Positions 7,711 to 15,327 of a stretch of DNA of 35,876 nucleotides are shown here, piece by piece. The notes beneath the pieces were generated by a model. The model was not told the DNA's origin and did not search any database. It was given only the letters and a program-made list of their open reading frames with translations. A program made the translations under genes and the position numbers. Source of the stretch: Streptomyces sp. SBT349 (lineage in GTDB: Bacteria; Actinomycetota; Actinomycetes; Streptomycetales; Streptomycetaceae); NCBI RefSeq assembly GCF_001083795.1, contig NZ_LAVK01000029.1, forward strand, positions 1-35,876, read 5' to 3'. Each line of letters begins with the position of its first letter. The first letter of the stretch is position 1.

Positions 7711-7765
7711 TTTGGTTGACACGTTAACTAGCTCGCCGTAGGGTTTGGTTAACACCTCAACCAAA
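7711..7765 (+). promoter_or_regulatory. Promoter and MarR operator pair for the oxidoreductase gene
   Basis: TTGACA (7716-7721) and TAGGGT (7739-7744) are spaced by 17 nt, a good vegetative promoter pointing at the gene starting at 7864. TTTGGTTGACAC begins at 7711 and TTTGGTTAACAC at 7744, 33 bp (three helical turns) apart. The second forms a perfect inverted repeat, TTTGGTT (7744-7750) with AACCAAA (7759-7765) around 8 nt. One site overlaps the -35 box, the other the -10/start region, the layout of a repressor operator. Confidence 0.75.
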
Positions 7766-7863
7766 TTGGCCAGCGGAGGTTGGCGCCACCGACAGGAACG
7801 CGGCGACGGAGCCGCTCTGCCGTCCCGACAGCCCTCAGCAATCGACTGGAACAGGAAACACAC

Positions 7864-8475
7864 ATGTCTACAGACACCCGCTACGCCATCGTGGGCACCG
7901 GAAACATCGGTTCGGCGCTGGCGCGCCTTTTCGCCCGGGCCGGAGTCGAGGTGAGCATCGCCAACACCCGCGGACCGCGCTCGATCAGCGAACTCGCCGC
8001 TTCCTGGGGCTCTACGGTCCGGGCCGTGACGCTCACTGAGGCACTGGCGAGCGACGTCATCTTCATGGCCATCCCGTTCGGCGCGGTCGAGACGTTCAGC
8101 AACGCCCTGCCCGACTGGAACGGGAAGATCGTCGTCGACACCACCAACGCGCACTACGCGCCCAACGCGGGCGACATCCTCAAGGGCCGGCTCTCCTCGC
8201 AGTACGCGGCCGAGGTCCTGCCCGGCGCGCAGATCGTGAAGGCCTTCAACCAGCTTCCCGCCCAGACGCTCGCCGCCGAAGTGCCCTCCGGCCAGGGCAA
8301 GCGTGTGGTCTTCGTCTCCAGCGACTCCGACGAGGCCGGCTCCCAGATCGCCGAGCTCGCCCGCACACTCGGCCTGTCGCCCGTGGAACTCGGCAGGATC
8401 GACGAAGGCGGACGCCTCATCGAGGCTCCAGGCGCACTGGTGCTCAGGAACTTCACCGAACAGCCGCTCACCTGA
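7864..8475 (+). CDS. NADPH-dependent F420 reductase-like NAD(P)-binding oxidoreductase
   Basis: A 203-residue single-domain Rossmann protein. The N-terminal YAIVGTGNIGSALARLFARAG has the GxGxxG dinucleotide loop, and the family's later elements follow: FMAIPFGAVE, KIVVDTTNAHYA and GAQIVKAFNQLPA. Proteins of this type (pfam F420_oxidored) move hydride between NADPH and cofactor F420 or related substrates in the cytoplasm. The ATG at 7864 follows an AGGAA-containing leader. It is expressed from the promoter at 7716-7744 and is likely repressed by the divergent MarR protein. The length is typical of short, DUF1269-free members. The precise substrate cannot be read from the sequence. Confidence 0.85.
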   Translation: MSTDTRYAIVGTGNIGSALARLFARAGVEVSIANTRGPRSISELAASWGSTVRAVTLTEALASDVIFMAIPFGAVETFSNALPDWNGKIVVDTTNAHYAPNAGDILKGRLSSQYAAEVLPGAQIVKAFNQLPAQTLAAEVPSGQGKRVVFVSSDSDEAGSQIAELARTLGLSPVELGRIDEGGRLIEAPGALVLRNFTEQPLT

Positions 8476-8754
8476 GTGGCCGCGTTCTGCCTCCCATGGG
8501 CGGCACGGCCGCCCCGACGAGCCGCCCCGCCCCAGTGTCCGGCGTCACCGGCCACACCGCGGCGGCCGGCTCCCGGCCCGCGGCCAGGTCGCCGCGCCGC
8601 AGCGCTCTCCATCGATGAGACCGCACTACAGCAACGCTCATGCGTGAGCAGCGAAACCCGCCGGCACACCCATCCTCCACGGACGCCGGTCCCTCACAGC
8701 CCGGGCGGTCCGAGTCACTCTCCGGGACTGTAAAACGAGTGGTGTATCCCGATC

Positions 8755-9332
8755 ATGGAAGATGCACCTGTGACCAGCGAGAACATGTCCAAGAACGGTC
8801 CGATCCAGGCGGTTGAGGGTCAGGCGTCGGCCGCGGTGGAGCAGCGGTTGATCGACCAGCTCGTCGACCGCGCCCAGGCCGAGGGCCTGAAGCTGACCGG
8901 TGAGGGCGGGCTGCTCCAGCAGCTGACCAAGCGGCTGCTGGAGTCCGCCCTTGAGGGCGAGATGACCGATCATCTCGGCTACGAGAAGCACGGCGCGGCC
9001 GGCAGGAACGGCCGGAACAGCCGCAACGGCGCCCGTTCCAAGACGGTGCTGACCGATGTCGGCCCGGTCGAGATATCCGTGCCCCGTGACCGGGAGGGCA
9101 GCTTCGAGCCGAAGATGGTCAAGAAGCGGCAGAAGCGCCTGACCGGGGTGGACGAGATGGTGATCTCGCTGGCCGCGAAGGGCCTGACGACCGGAGAGGT
9201 CCAGGCCCACCTGGCCGGGTCTACGGCGCCGAGGTGTCCCGTCAGACGATCTCCACGATCACGGACAAGGTCATGGACGGCATGACCGAGTGGCAGAACC
9301 GGCCCCTCGACCCCGTCTACCCGGTGGTGTCG
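8755..9332 (+). pseudogene. IS256 family transposase, N-terminal fragment with frameshift
   Basis: The N-terminal ~190 codons of an IS256-type transposase: LLQQLTKRLLESALEGEMTD, HLGYEKH, the RNGRNSRNG basic loop, KTVLTDVGPVEISVPRDREG and SFEPKMVKKRQKRL. At about 9217-9222 one base is missing, and the reading continues in another frame as VYGAEVSRQTISTITDKVMD to RPLDPVYPVV, where similarity ends at about 9332. The normal next residues, with the first catalytic aspartate, are absent. The sequence just upstream (TGTAAAACGAGTGGTGTATC, 8729-8748) is probably the left terminal inverted repeat. Only the left end of the element survives. Confidence 0.88.
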
Positions 9333-9391
9333 AACCGACACACCTCCCCACTATCGGAACATCATCTTGTGGGGAAAGAAGGAGCAGTCAC

Positions 9392-9481
9392 ATGCCTGGC
9401 GTCTTCTCGCCGAACACGGGTCCCGACCAAATCTCTCCCCCATTCCCAGGAGGTAGCGCAACGACCACGACACCGTCGTGA
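9392..9481 (+). CDS. Possible 29-aa peptide with strong ribosome site
   Basis: GAAGGAG lies 7 nt before an ATG at 9392, opening a 29-codon frame (MPGVFSPNTGPDQIS, then a Pro/Gly/Thr-rich end). Its TGA at 9479-9481 overlaps a GTG at 9478 that begins a helix-turn-helix fragment. The ribosome site and GTGA overlap argue for a real leader or small gene of the former integrative element. The peptide matches nothing I recognise and may be the stump of a longer protein deleted at about 9333. Confidence 0.35.
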   Translation: MPGVFSPNTGPDQISPPFPGGSATTTTPS

Positions 9482-9608
9482 GAAAGACAGCAGAGGCCAT
9501 TTACATGGGTCCGGTCGACCGACTTATGATGCCTGTCGAGGTGGAAGTCCGGCTGGGTATTTCACCTGCAACTCGGCGTCGGTGGACGAATAGAGGGCTG
9601 CTGCGCGG
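9478..9608 (+). pseudogene. Excisionase-like helix-turn-helix fragment
   Basis: The frame from GTG 9478 encodes MMPVEVEVRLGISPATRRRW followed by TNRGLLRG. This is the start of a MerR/AlpA-like helix-turn-helix of the kind that precedes integrase genes in actinomycete integrative elements. After about 9608 the frame turns into antisense-like Arg/Ala-rich sequence, while integrase sequence appears in a different frame. A deletion has therefore joined the excisionase 5' end to the interior of the integrase gene. Confidence 0.6.
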
Positions 9609-10660
9609 GGCCAGCAGTGGCAGGCGCGCTACCGCGACCCCGCCGGCAGGCGACGCCGGCCGACGTTCAGCTCGTGGCAGGAGGCGCGCGACCACTTGGA
9701 CGAGGTCCGGGCGGCCATGCGCCAAAGCAGCTGAGTCGATCCAGAGGTGGGCAAGATGAAGGTCGAATTCTACGCGAACGAGATGATCGAGCGGAGAAGA
9801 AAGAGAAACAAGAACTCCAACACGACCGATACCTACGAAAGCCACCTCCGCAATCACATCGTCCCGTTGCCGGGAGGCGATCCGCCCAGACCCTGAAACG
9901 GCGGGACACCATGGCCTTCGTCGATCACCTGCTCGACAAGCCGGGCATCGACTCGCCCTACACAGTCGTGCAGGTATTCAAGACCTGGCGCATCCTCATG
10001 AACTACATGATCGATGCGGACGTCCCGCTACCGGCCAACATCGTCTCCCGCATCGAGCTGCCGGAGGTCGAGGGGCGGGTCAAGGTCGCACTTTCTCCGG
10101 AGCAGGTCGCCGCTCTGGCAGCGGCGATGCGAGAAGTGGAACCGCGCTACGAAATCCTTGTGTGGATCGCCGCTTGCTCCGGCTGCCGCGAAGGCGAGGC
10201 ATTTGGGCTCAAGGACACCGCGGTGGGCTGGGAGGGGGACCTCCTGTACATCAGGGAGCAGCGCCAGCGAGGGCAGGCCGCCAAGCTCAAGACCAAGTCC
10301 AGCTACGCCACCTTGCCCGTCGATCACTTTCTGATCGAGCGGCTGGCCGAGCACAAGGCGTGCTTTCCCCGGGTGAGTCAGGTGACCGCGCGCAGCGAGC
10401 GTCGGCGCCGGGCGAGGGGGTATGTGCCGCCGCCGGACGAGGGGCTGATCGTGACCAACCGGTTCGGCCGACCGTCGCAGCGCAGTGAGTTCAACGAGAA
10501 GTGGCGTGCGGCCGTGGAGTTGGCCGGGCTACCGCGGCGTACCCGGTTCCACGATCTCAAGCACTTCTACACGTCCCGGCTCGGCGCCTCCGGCCAGCAC
10601 GACCCGAAAACCGTCCAGGCGCGCGGCCCGGACGACACTCATGCGCTCGTTCCTGGGTGA
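9594..10660 (+). pseudogene. Tyrosine site-specific integrase, degraded
   Basis: A phage-type tyrosine recombinase in three pieces. The first frame reads WQARYRDPAGRRRRPTFSS to EVRAAMRQSS, then a TGA at 9732-9734 where the family has Trp (as in W-V-D-P), and on through KVEFYANEMIERRRK and YESHLRNHIVPLPGG. Near 9866-9872 it shifts to a second frame, reading LKRRDTMAFVDHLLDKPG, then the catalytic core with the arginine box near AACSGCREGEAFGL and the histidine box FHDLKHFYTSRLGASGQHDP. After KTVQA (about 10620) similarity is lost, so the catalytic tyrosine segment is missing. Nonsense, frameshift and truncation together make it dead. It is a plausible source of the tRNA-Gly scar at 6489, though that is unproven. 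Confidence 0.85.
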
Positions 10661-10849
10661 CGCCCGACTGGGGCACTTGACCTGAGCCGCCCCTTATGTG
10701 CCAGACTCACTGGCGATTCGAGGCCAACCATCGCGGCGCGAGGGTGTGCCGGTCCGTGGAACGACCTGCTCACCGAAATGGACCCCGATTGGACCCCGTG
10801 GGCGCAAGCCCGCAGGAATACCCGCTCCGACCTGCGGAAAGAGCGGGGC

Positions 10850-11260
10850 GGCGGACGAGTCGGCCTGTACGCCGGGTCCTGTCTCCCCGGGGCCTCGCGG
10901 CGCCGGGGGAGGCGGCCATCCATCTAGGACCGGTGTCGCCACCGGCCTCGTGCGGTCTACCCGCGGACTCGGGCGGGCCGCCCTCGAACGTCCGCGCAGG
11001 GCCGCCTTCCGGCGGCCCCTCTTGACCTTGCTCCGGGTGGGGTTTACCGAGCCGCCCAGGTCACCCTGGGCGCTGGTGGTCTCTTACACCACCGTTTCAC
11101 CCTTACCGGCCGCCGAAGCGGCCGGCGGTCTACTTTCTGTGGCACTTTCCCGTGGGTCACCCCAGGTAGGCGTTACCTACCACCCTGCCCTGCGGAGCCC
11201 GGACGTTCCTCGGCGGGATCGCTGTGATCCCGACGCGGCCGCCCGGCCGGCTCGTCCGCC
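10850..11260 (-). ncRNA. rnpB: RNase P RNA, actinobacterial class A
   Basis: The catalytic RNA that matures tRNA 5' ends. The minus strand has the invariant CR-I region GAGGAACGTCCGGGCTCC near 11195-11212, then AGGGTGGTAGGTAACGCC, GGGGTGACCCACGGGAAAG and GTGCCACAGAAA, and the CR-V end ACAGG-ACCCGGCGTACAGGC near 10870-10890. Long-range helix P1 is clear: 5' GGCGGACGAG (11260-11251) pairs with 3' CTCGTCCGCC (10859-10850), giving about 411 nt, normal for Streptomyces. A CCCGCTC/GAGCGGG hairpin (10821-10847) lies just beyond the 3' end and may terminate it. It is essential and single-copy in relatives. Confidence 0.95.
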
Positions 11261-12132
11261 GTACCCACGATCTTACCCGGGGGCTCGGGCGAGCCGCCCG
11301 TGGCCAGGAAGGAGCCGCCGAGGATCAGCGTGAACGCCGCCACGATCGTTCCGGTCAGCGGCTCGTCCAGGAAGAGGACGCCCGCCGCCACCGCGACCGC
11401 GGGGCTGACGTAGGCGAAGACCATCGCCCGTGACGTTCCCGCCTCGCGGATCAGCTCGAAGAAGACGAGGAAGCCGAGCGCCGTGCAGACCACCCCGAGG
11501 CCGGCGAGCGAGGCCAGCGCCCCGGCGGGCGGTATCTCGTCCGGCCAGGTCGCCGCGGCGGGCAGGGCGTAGACCGCGGCGGCCAGCGTCAGGCACCCGG
11601 CCGTCAGCGGCAGCGTGGGCACATCCCGCAGGTGACGGGCGGCGATCACCGGCGCCACCGCGTAGCCCACGGCCGTCAGCAGCACCTCGGTCAGCGACCA
11701 GGCGCCGCCGCCGCGCAGCCCGGGGGCCGCCAGCACCGCGACGCCGCCGAGCCCGATGCCCATGCCCGCCCAACGGCGCGCGCCCAGGCGTTCGCGCCCT
11801 CCGGTCGCCCGTGCCACCAGCACGGCGATGACGGGGACGGCCGCGAGCAGCAGCCCGGTCATGGAACTGGACAGGCGGCGCTCGGCGTCGGAGAGCAGCG
11901 CCCAGGGCCCGATGATCTCGCAGGCGGCGAACGCCAGCAGCGGCCAGGCGTGGCCCCGCAGGTGCCGCAGCCCGGAGAGGGCGAACGGGAGGAGGAGCAG
12001 CGCGCCGATCGCGGTGCGGGCGAAGACGACCATGGGCACCGAGACGCTGTCGACGGCCACCTTGATCATGAGATAGGGGACGCCCCAGATGACGCTCATC
12101 AGGGCGAAGAGGAACCAGCCGAGCGGGGACAT
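11173..12132 (-). CDS. EamA/DMT family transporter
   Basis: A 319-residue inner-membrane transporter of the drug/metabolite type with two EamA repeats. About ten hydrophobic segments are visible from FLFALMSVIWGVPYLMIK to AFTLILGGSFLAT, including the family's typical IWG...P and FLDEPLTG signatures. It probably exports a small metabolite or amino acid; the substrate is unknown. The ATG at 12130-12132 is 11 nt after the AraC regulator stop, so the two form an operon, and the regulator may control export. Oddly, no stop occurs after the last membrane helix: the frame continues ~30 codons of charged tail through the rnpB promoter and 88 nt into rnpB before a TAA at 11173-11175. Confidence 0.88.
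   Translation of the reverse strand: MSPLGWFLFALMSVIWGVPYLMIKVAVDSVSVPMVVFARTAIGALLLLPFALSGLRHLRGHAWPLLAFAACEIIGPWALLSDAERRLSSSMTGLLLAAVPVIAVLVARATGGRERLGARRWAGMGIGLGGVAVLAAPGLRGGGAWSLTEVLLTAVGYAVAPVIAARHLRDVPTLPLTAGCLTLAAAVYALPAAATWPDEIPPAGALASLAGLGVVCTALGFLVFFELIREAGTSRAMVFAYVSPAVAVAAGVLFLDEPLTGTIVAAFTLILGGSFLATGGSPEPPGKIVGTADEPAGRPRRDHSDPAEERPGSAGQGGR
11270..11275 (-). promoter_or_regulatory. -10 box of rnpB inside the eamA coding frame
   Basis: TAAGAT on the minus strand lies 9 nt before the inferred first nucleotide of RNase P RNA (11260), the correct distance for a -10 element. No convincing -35 is seen. The box lies within the 3' part of the EamA transporter frame. Confidence 0.55.
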
Positions 12133-12143
12133 GGCCCCCAGCG

Positions 12144-12962
12144 TCAGGGGCGCGGGTACCGGGCGTCTTGAACGCTGTTGCGGTACGCGCCCGGCGTCAC
12201 GCCCAGGACCCTCTTGAACCAGCGGGTCAGGTGCGCCTGGTCCGCGAAGCCGGTGGCCGCCGCCGCCTCGGCCGGGCGGCGGCCCGCGTCGAGCAGGGCG
12301 CGGGCGCGGCCCACCCGGTGCTGGGCGAGCCAGGCGTAGGGCGGCATGCCCGTGCTGTCGCGGAAGGCGCGGAGCACCTGGAAACGGGAGAGGCCGAGGT
12401 CGGCGGCGAGTTCCGCGAGCGTGGGGGGCGTGCACAGCTGGTCCGCAAGCCGGTCGCGCACGGCGTGCGCGACGCGTTCGGCCTCGGGGACCGGGCGGAC
12501 GGGCCTGGCCCCGGCGTGGCGCACGGCGAGGACGGCCAGCAGGTGGAGGAGCCCGGACTCGGCCGCCAGCCGGTCGGGGGCGGTCGCGGCCCGGTGGGCG
12601 CGGGCGAGCGCGGTGGCCAGCGCGGGGTCCCCGACGATCGGTTCGGGGAAGTGGGGTGGGACGCCGACGCCCTCGGCGACCAGCGCCGCGGGCGGGTACA
12701 GCACCCGGTACGCGTATCCCTCGGGCCCGGCCGAGCCGCCGGTATGGGTCTCCCCCGGCTCCAGCACCACGATGCTGCCCGGCCCGGCCACATGGTCGGC
12801 GCCCCGGTACCTGATCCGTTCGCGCCCCGCCGTGCACACGCCGATGGCGAATTCCTCGTGGGCGTGGGGCGCGTACTGCTGCCGCCTGAAGCGCGCGGTC
12901 ATCAGGTCGAGGGGGCGCGCGCCCGGCGTGATCGCTATCCGGGCCCAGGTCGCGTGGTCCAT
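12144..12962 (-). CDS. AraC family transcriptional regulator
   Basis: A 272-residue regulator. The N-terminal cupin-like AraC_binding domain (about 10-150) shows HAHEEFAIGVCTAGRERIRY and IVVLEPGETHTGG. The C-terminal pair of helix-turn-helix motifs (about 170-265) shows LAELAADLGLSRFQVLRAFR and AAAATGFADQAHLTRWFKRV, then LGVTPGAYR. These proteins bind a ligand in the cupin and activate or repress adjacent genes. It is followed after 11 nt by the EamA transporter, the usual pairing in which the regulator controls the exporter. It is divergent from yaaA with a 47-bp gap, so the promoters must be close together or overlap. Confidence 0.92.
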   Translation of the reverse strand: MDHATWARIAITPGARPLDLMTARFRRQQYAPHAHEEFAIGVCTAGRERIRYRGADHVAGPGSIVVLEPGETHTGGSAGPEGYAYRVLYPPAALVAEGVGVPPHFPEPIVGDPALATALARAHRAATAPDRLAAESGLLHLLAVLAVRHAGARPVRPVPEAERVAHAVRDRLADQLCTPPTLAELAADLGLSRFQVLRAFRDSTGMPPYAWLAQHRVGRARALLDAGRRPAEAAAATGFADQAHLTRWFKRVLGVTPGAYRNSVQDARYPRP

Positions 12963-13009
12963 GACGGCAGTGTGCCTCGGGCACGGGCGTCTGCCGTACC
13001 CTTCTGACC

Positions 13010-13795
13010 GTGCTGGTACTGCTGCCGCCGTCCGAGGGCAAGGCCGAGAAGACGTCCGGGGCGCCGGTGGATCTGGGGGCGCTGTCGCTGCCCGGCCTCA
13101 CGGCGGCCAGGGAACGGGTGCTGGACGAGCTGACCGGGCTCTGCTCGGGCGACGCGGACAAGGCCGCCGATGTGCTGGGCCTGAGCGAGGGGCTGCGGGG
13201 CGAGGTGGCGCGCAACGCTGCGCTGCGTCATGCCCCCGCGCGCCCGGCGGGCGAGGTGTACACGGGTGTGCTCTACGACGCGCTGGCGCTCGCCACGCTG
13301 AGCGCGCCGGCGCGGCGCCGGGCGCGCGCCTCGTTGCTCATCTTCTCCGGGCTCTGGGGCGCGGTGCGGATCACCGACCGCATCCCCGCCTACCGCTGCT
13401 CGGGCGGGGTGCGGCTGCCGGGCACGGGGCCGCTGGGCACGTTCTGGCGGGGGCCGCTGACCGAGGCGATGGAGGAGACCGCGGACGGCGGGCCCGTCCT
13501 GGACCTGCGCTCCTCCGCCTACGCGGCGATGTGGCGCCCCTCCGGCGACCTGGCCCGCCGCACCGTCACGGTCCGCGTTCTCCAGTCACGCGTCGTGAAC
13601 GGGGTCGAACGACGCTCCGTGGTCAGCCATTTCAACAAGGCCACCAAGGGCCGCCTGCTGCGCGCCCTCCTGGAGTCGGGCGCCCCGCTCCGCAGCCCCG
13701 TCCGCCTGACCGCCGCGCTCCGCGGCCTCGGCTGGACGGTCGAGGAGGATCCGGCGGAGCCGGGCCGCCTGGACGTGGTGGTCCGCGAGGTCTGA
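13010..13795 (+). CDS. yaaA: YaaA family (DUF328/UPF0246) peroxide-stress protein
   Basis: A 261-residue cytoplasmic protein of the YaaA family, which in E. coli lowers free iron and limits peroxide damage to DNA. The family opening LLPPSEGKAEKT is at residues 4-15. Other conserved parts are VYTGVLYDAL, LLIFSGLWGAVRITDRIPAY and the SHFNKATKGRLLRALL segment near residues 204-219. The length fits the family. The start is GTG at 13010, since the SEGK motif sits at its usual distance; no strong ribosome site is present, so the message may be leaderless or nearly so. It diverges from the AraC gene. Confidence 0.9.
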   Translation: MLVLLPPSEGKAEKTSGAPVDLGALSLPGLTAARERVLDELTGLCSGDADKAADVLGLSEGLRGEVARNAALRHAPARPAGEVYTGVLYDALALATLSAPARRRARASLLIFSGLWGAVRITDRIPAYRCSGGVRLPGTGPLGTFWRGPLTEAMEETADGGPVLDLRSSAYAAMWRPSGDLARRTVTVRVLQSRVVNGVERRSVVSHFNKATKGRLLRALLESGAPLRSPVRLTAALRGLGWTVEEDPAEPGRLDVVVREV

Positions 13796-14107
13796 CGCGG
13801 GCCCCGAGCGAGGCCGGTGGCGTCGCGCTGCGTACCACGCGCCGATCCGGGGGGTGCGCGAGTGGGGGCCCCGTTGTGAGCCCGCCCACGCGATGCTCGT
13901 CACATCCGAAGGGGAATAGGAGCGGACCGGGGACCGACTCCATGGGGGCGTGCCGCGGGGCGTAAGACGGCGGTTCGGCGGGCGCCGACCCTACGAAGAA
14001 GCCTAGTGGATCTTGTTTTTGCGGTGCCGCGGAGCCAGTTCCCATAGTGGGCCACGTCGCGTCCTGCGGCACCCATACGCACCCCGCAGAGGAACGAGGT
14101 ACGTCTC
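13796..14107 (+). other. Intergenic region upstream of the transglycosylase gene
   Basis: 312 bp without a gene. It contains a T-rich patch (TTGTTTTT near 14017), a CATAGT that could serve as a -10 near 14043, and a GAGG ribosome site at about 14091 before the ATG at 14108. I looked for the conserved c-di-AMP (ydaO) riboswitch pattern often found before actinomycete cell-wall hydrolase genes and did not find it. Nothing else is supportable. Confidence 0.4.
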
Positions 14108-14866
14108 ATGACCGCCAGCACCAACGGCACCCGCCGCACCCTGACCCACACGGTCGCGCTGGCCGGCATCGTTACCGCTGGCACAGCCGCCCTGACCCTT
14201 CCCTTCGCGCCCGGCGCGAGCGCCGACGAGGCCGGAGCCCACGGCGCCACGCAGGCCGCCGAGGGAACCGCCGCGCCCATGGCGTACGCCCCGCAGGCCC
14301 CCGACGGGCTGATGGGCCAGGCCCCCGGCGCCGACGACGACCGTCACGACGACGGCGGCCCCGACCGCGACGACCGCGACGACCGCGACGACGCGCAGCG
14401 TGACCGCGGCGCGGAGCGCGACGACGACGCCGACCGCGGCACCGCCATCGAGAAGGCCGACAAGGGCCGTGGCGCCGACTACACCGACGACGGCCGCCTG
14501 GTCGTCATCCCCAAGCACGAGCAGCCCGACGCCAGGTCCGCCTCCGACGAGGACATCGACCGCTGGATCGACGAGGCCCTGGAGATCATGGACGAGAAGG
14601 ACATCCCGGGCTCGTACGACGCCATCCACAGCAACCTGATGCGCGAGTCCAGCGGTGACCCCCACACGATCAACATGTGGGACACCAACGCCGAGAAGAA
14701 CATCCCGTCCAAGGGCCTGCTCCAGGTCATCGACCCGACCTTCGAGCAGTACCACGTCGAGGGCACCAGCGACGACATCTACGACCCGGTCGCCAACATC
14801 ACGGCCGCCTGTAACTACGCCGCCGACCGCTACGGCTCGATGGACAACGTCGACAGCGCGTACTGA
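14108..14866 (+). CDS. Secreted lytic transglycosylase-like protein
   Basis: A 252-residue exported protein. Residues 1-39 form a Sec signal peptide (basic start, hydrophobic core, cleavage near GASA-D). Residues ~76-111 are an unusual Asp/Arg-rich tract with DRDD repeats, probably a disordered linker. The C-terminal domain (about 135-252) is a soluble lytic transglycosylase fold: SNLMRESSGDP carries the catalytic glutamate E180, followed by GLLQVIDPTFEQYH and NITAACNYAADRYGS. It should cleave peptidoglycan between MurNAc and GlcNAc outside the membrane. The ATG has a GAGG-containing leader. A perfect hairpin terminator follows. Confidence 0.9.
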   Translation: MTASTNGTRRTLTHTVALAGIVTAGTAALTLPFAPGASADEAGAHGATQAAEGTAAPMAYAPQAPDGLMGQAPGADDDRHDDGGPDRDDRDDRDDAQRDRGAERDDDADRGTAIEKADKGRGADYTDDGRLVVIPKHEQPDARSASDEDIDRWIDEALEIMDEKDIPGSYDAIHSNLMRESSGDPHTINMWDTNAEKNIPSKGLLQVIDPTFEQYHVEGTSDDIYDPVANITAACNYAADRYGSMDNVDSAY

Positions 14867-14893
14867 TCGGCCCCGGCGGCCGACCACCCGAAG

Positions 14894-14933
14894 GCCCCGC
14901 CCCGGAGGAGACACCTCTCCTCCGGGGCGGGGC
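14894..14933. terminator. Perfect 17-bp inverted repeat between convergent genes
   Basis: GCCCCGCCCCGGAGGAG (14894-14910) pairs perfectly with 14917-14933 around the loop ACACCT, followed by CTTT on the plus strand. It lies between the transglycosylase stop (14866) and the convergent small-protein stop (14945), so it can end transcription from both sides. Confidence 0.85.
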
Positions 14934-14944
14934 TTTCACGCGTG

Positions 14945-15268
14945 TCACCAGGGCACGGCGGCCGTGTCGCTCCCCTCGCCGGTGCGGTAGCCGACGATCC
15001 GCTCGTGCTCGATCGCGATGACATACCGGCCCGGGACGTCGTCGCCGCACTCCTCGCACCGCTCCGGGTAGCCGGGTATCTCCACATAGCCACCCGCGGG
15101 GACCCCCTTGGGGTTGACCCCCCACTCGATGACCGAGCCGATCCCGTGCAGCCGCATCGTCGCCGAGCCGTAGTGGAACCGGAGGACCAGCGGACCGGCG
15201 ACGCCGCAGCCCTCGCAGGGCTCGGCCCGTTCGACGGCGAGACGACTGCACAGACCCATGGCACCCAT
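14945..15268 (-). CDS. Small protein with two CxxC pairs
   Basis: About 107 residues, not recognised by name. Two cysteine pairs, CEGC near residue 19 and CEECGDD about two thirds along, suggest a zinc ribbon. Between them is a beta-rich stretch (LVLRFHYGSATMRLHGIG), and the end RYVIAIEHERIVGYRTGEG also looks like strands. I chose the ATG at 15266-15268 because AAGG lies 6 nt upstream; a GTG at 15287-15289 would add seven residues but has no ribosome site. It is the last gene of the minus-strand group after the RHS toxin tip and its putative immunity genes, so it may belong to that locus. That is only context. Confidence 0.6.
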   Translation of the reverse strand: MGAMGLCSRLAVERAEPCEGCGVAGPLVLRFHYGSATMRLHGIGSVIEWGVNPKGVPAGGYVEIPGYPERCEECGDDVPGRYVIAIEHERIVGYRTGEGSDTAAVPW

Positions 15269-15327
15269 GGCATGCCTTGTACGCGTCACGCGCGTACGTC
15301 ATATGAATCCGGCGTGACCGCCAGGCG

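Noticed and set aside
8476..8754. Small plus-strand frame (8476-8733) after the oxidoreductase gene
   Set aside because: Pro/Arg-rich composition, no ribosome site, and it leads directly into the IS256 left end; read as non-coding.
12346..13965. 539-codon plus-strand frame over the AraC gene and yaaA
   Set aside because: It is the antisense of AraC and an off-frame reading of yaaA, with low-complexity Arg/Gly content.
13796..14107. c-di-AMP riboswitch before the transglycosylase gene
   Set aside because: The conserved core sequences of the ydaO motif are not visible.
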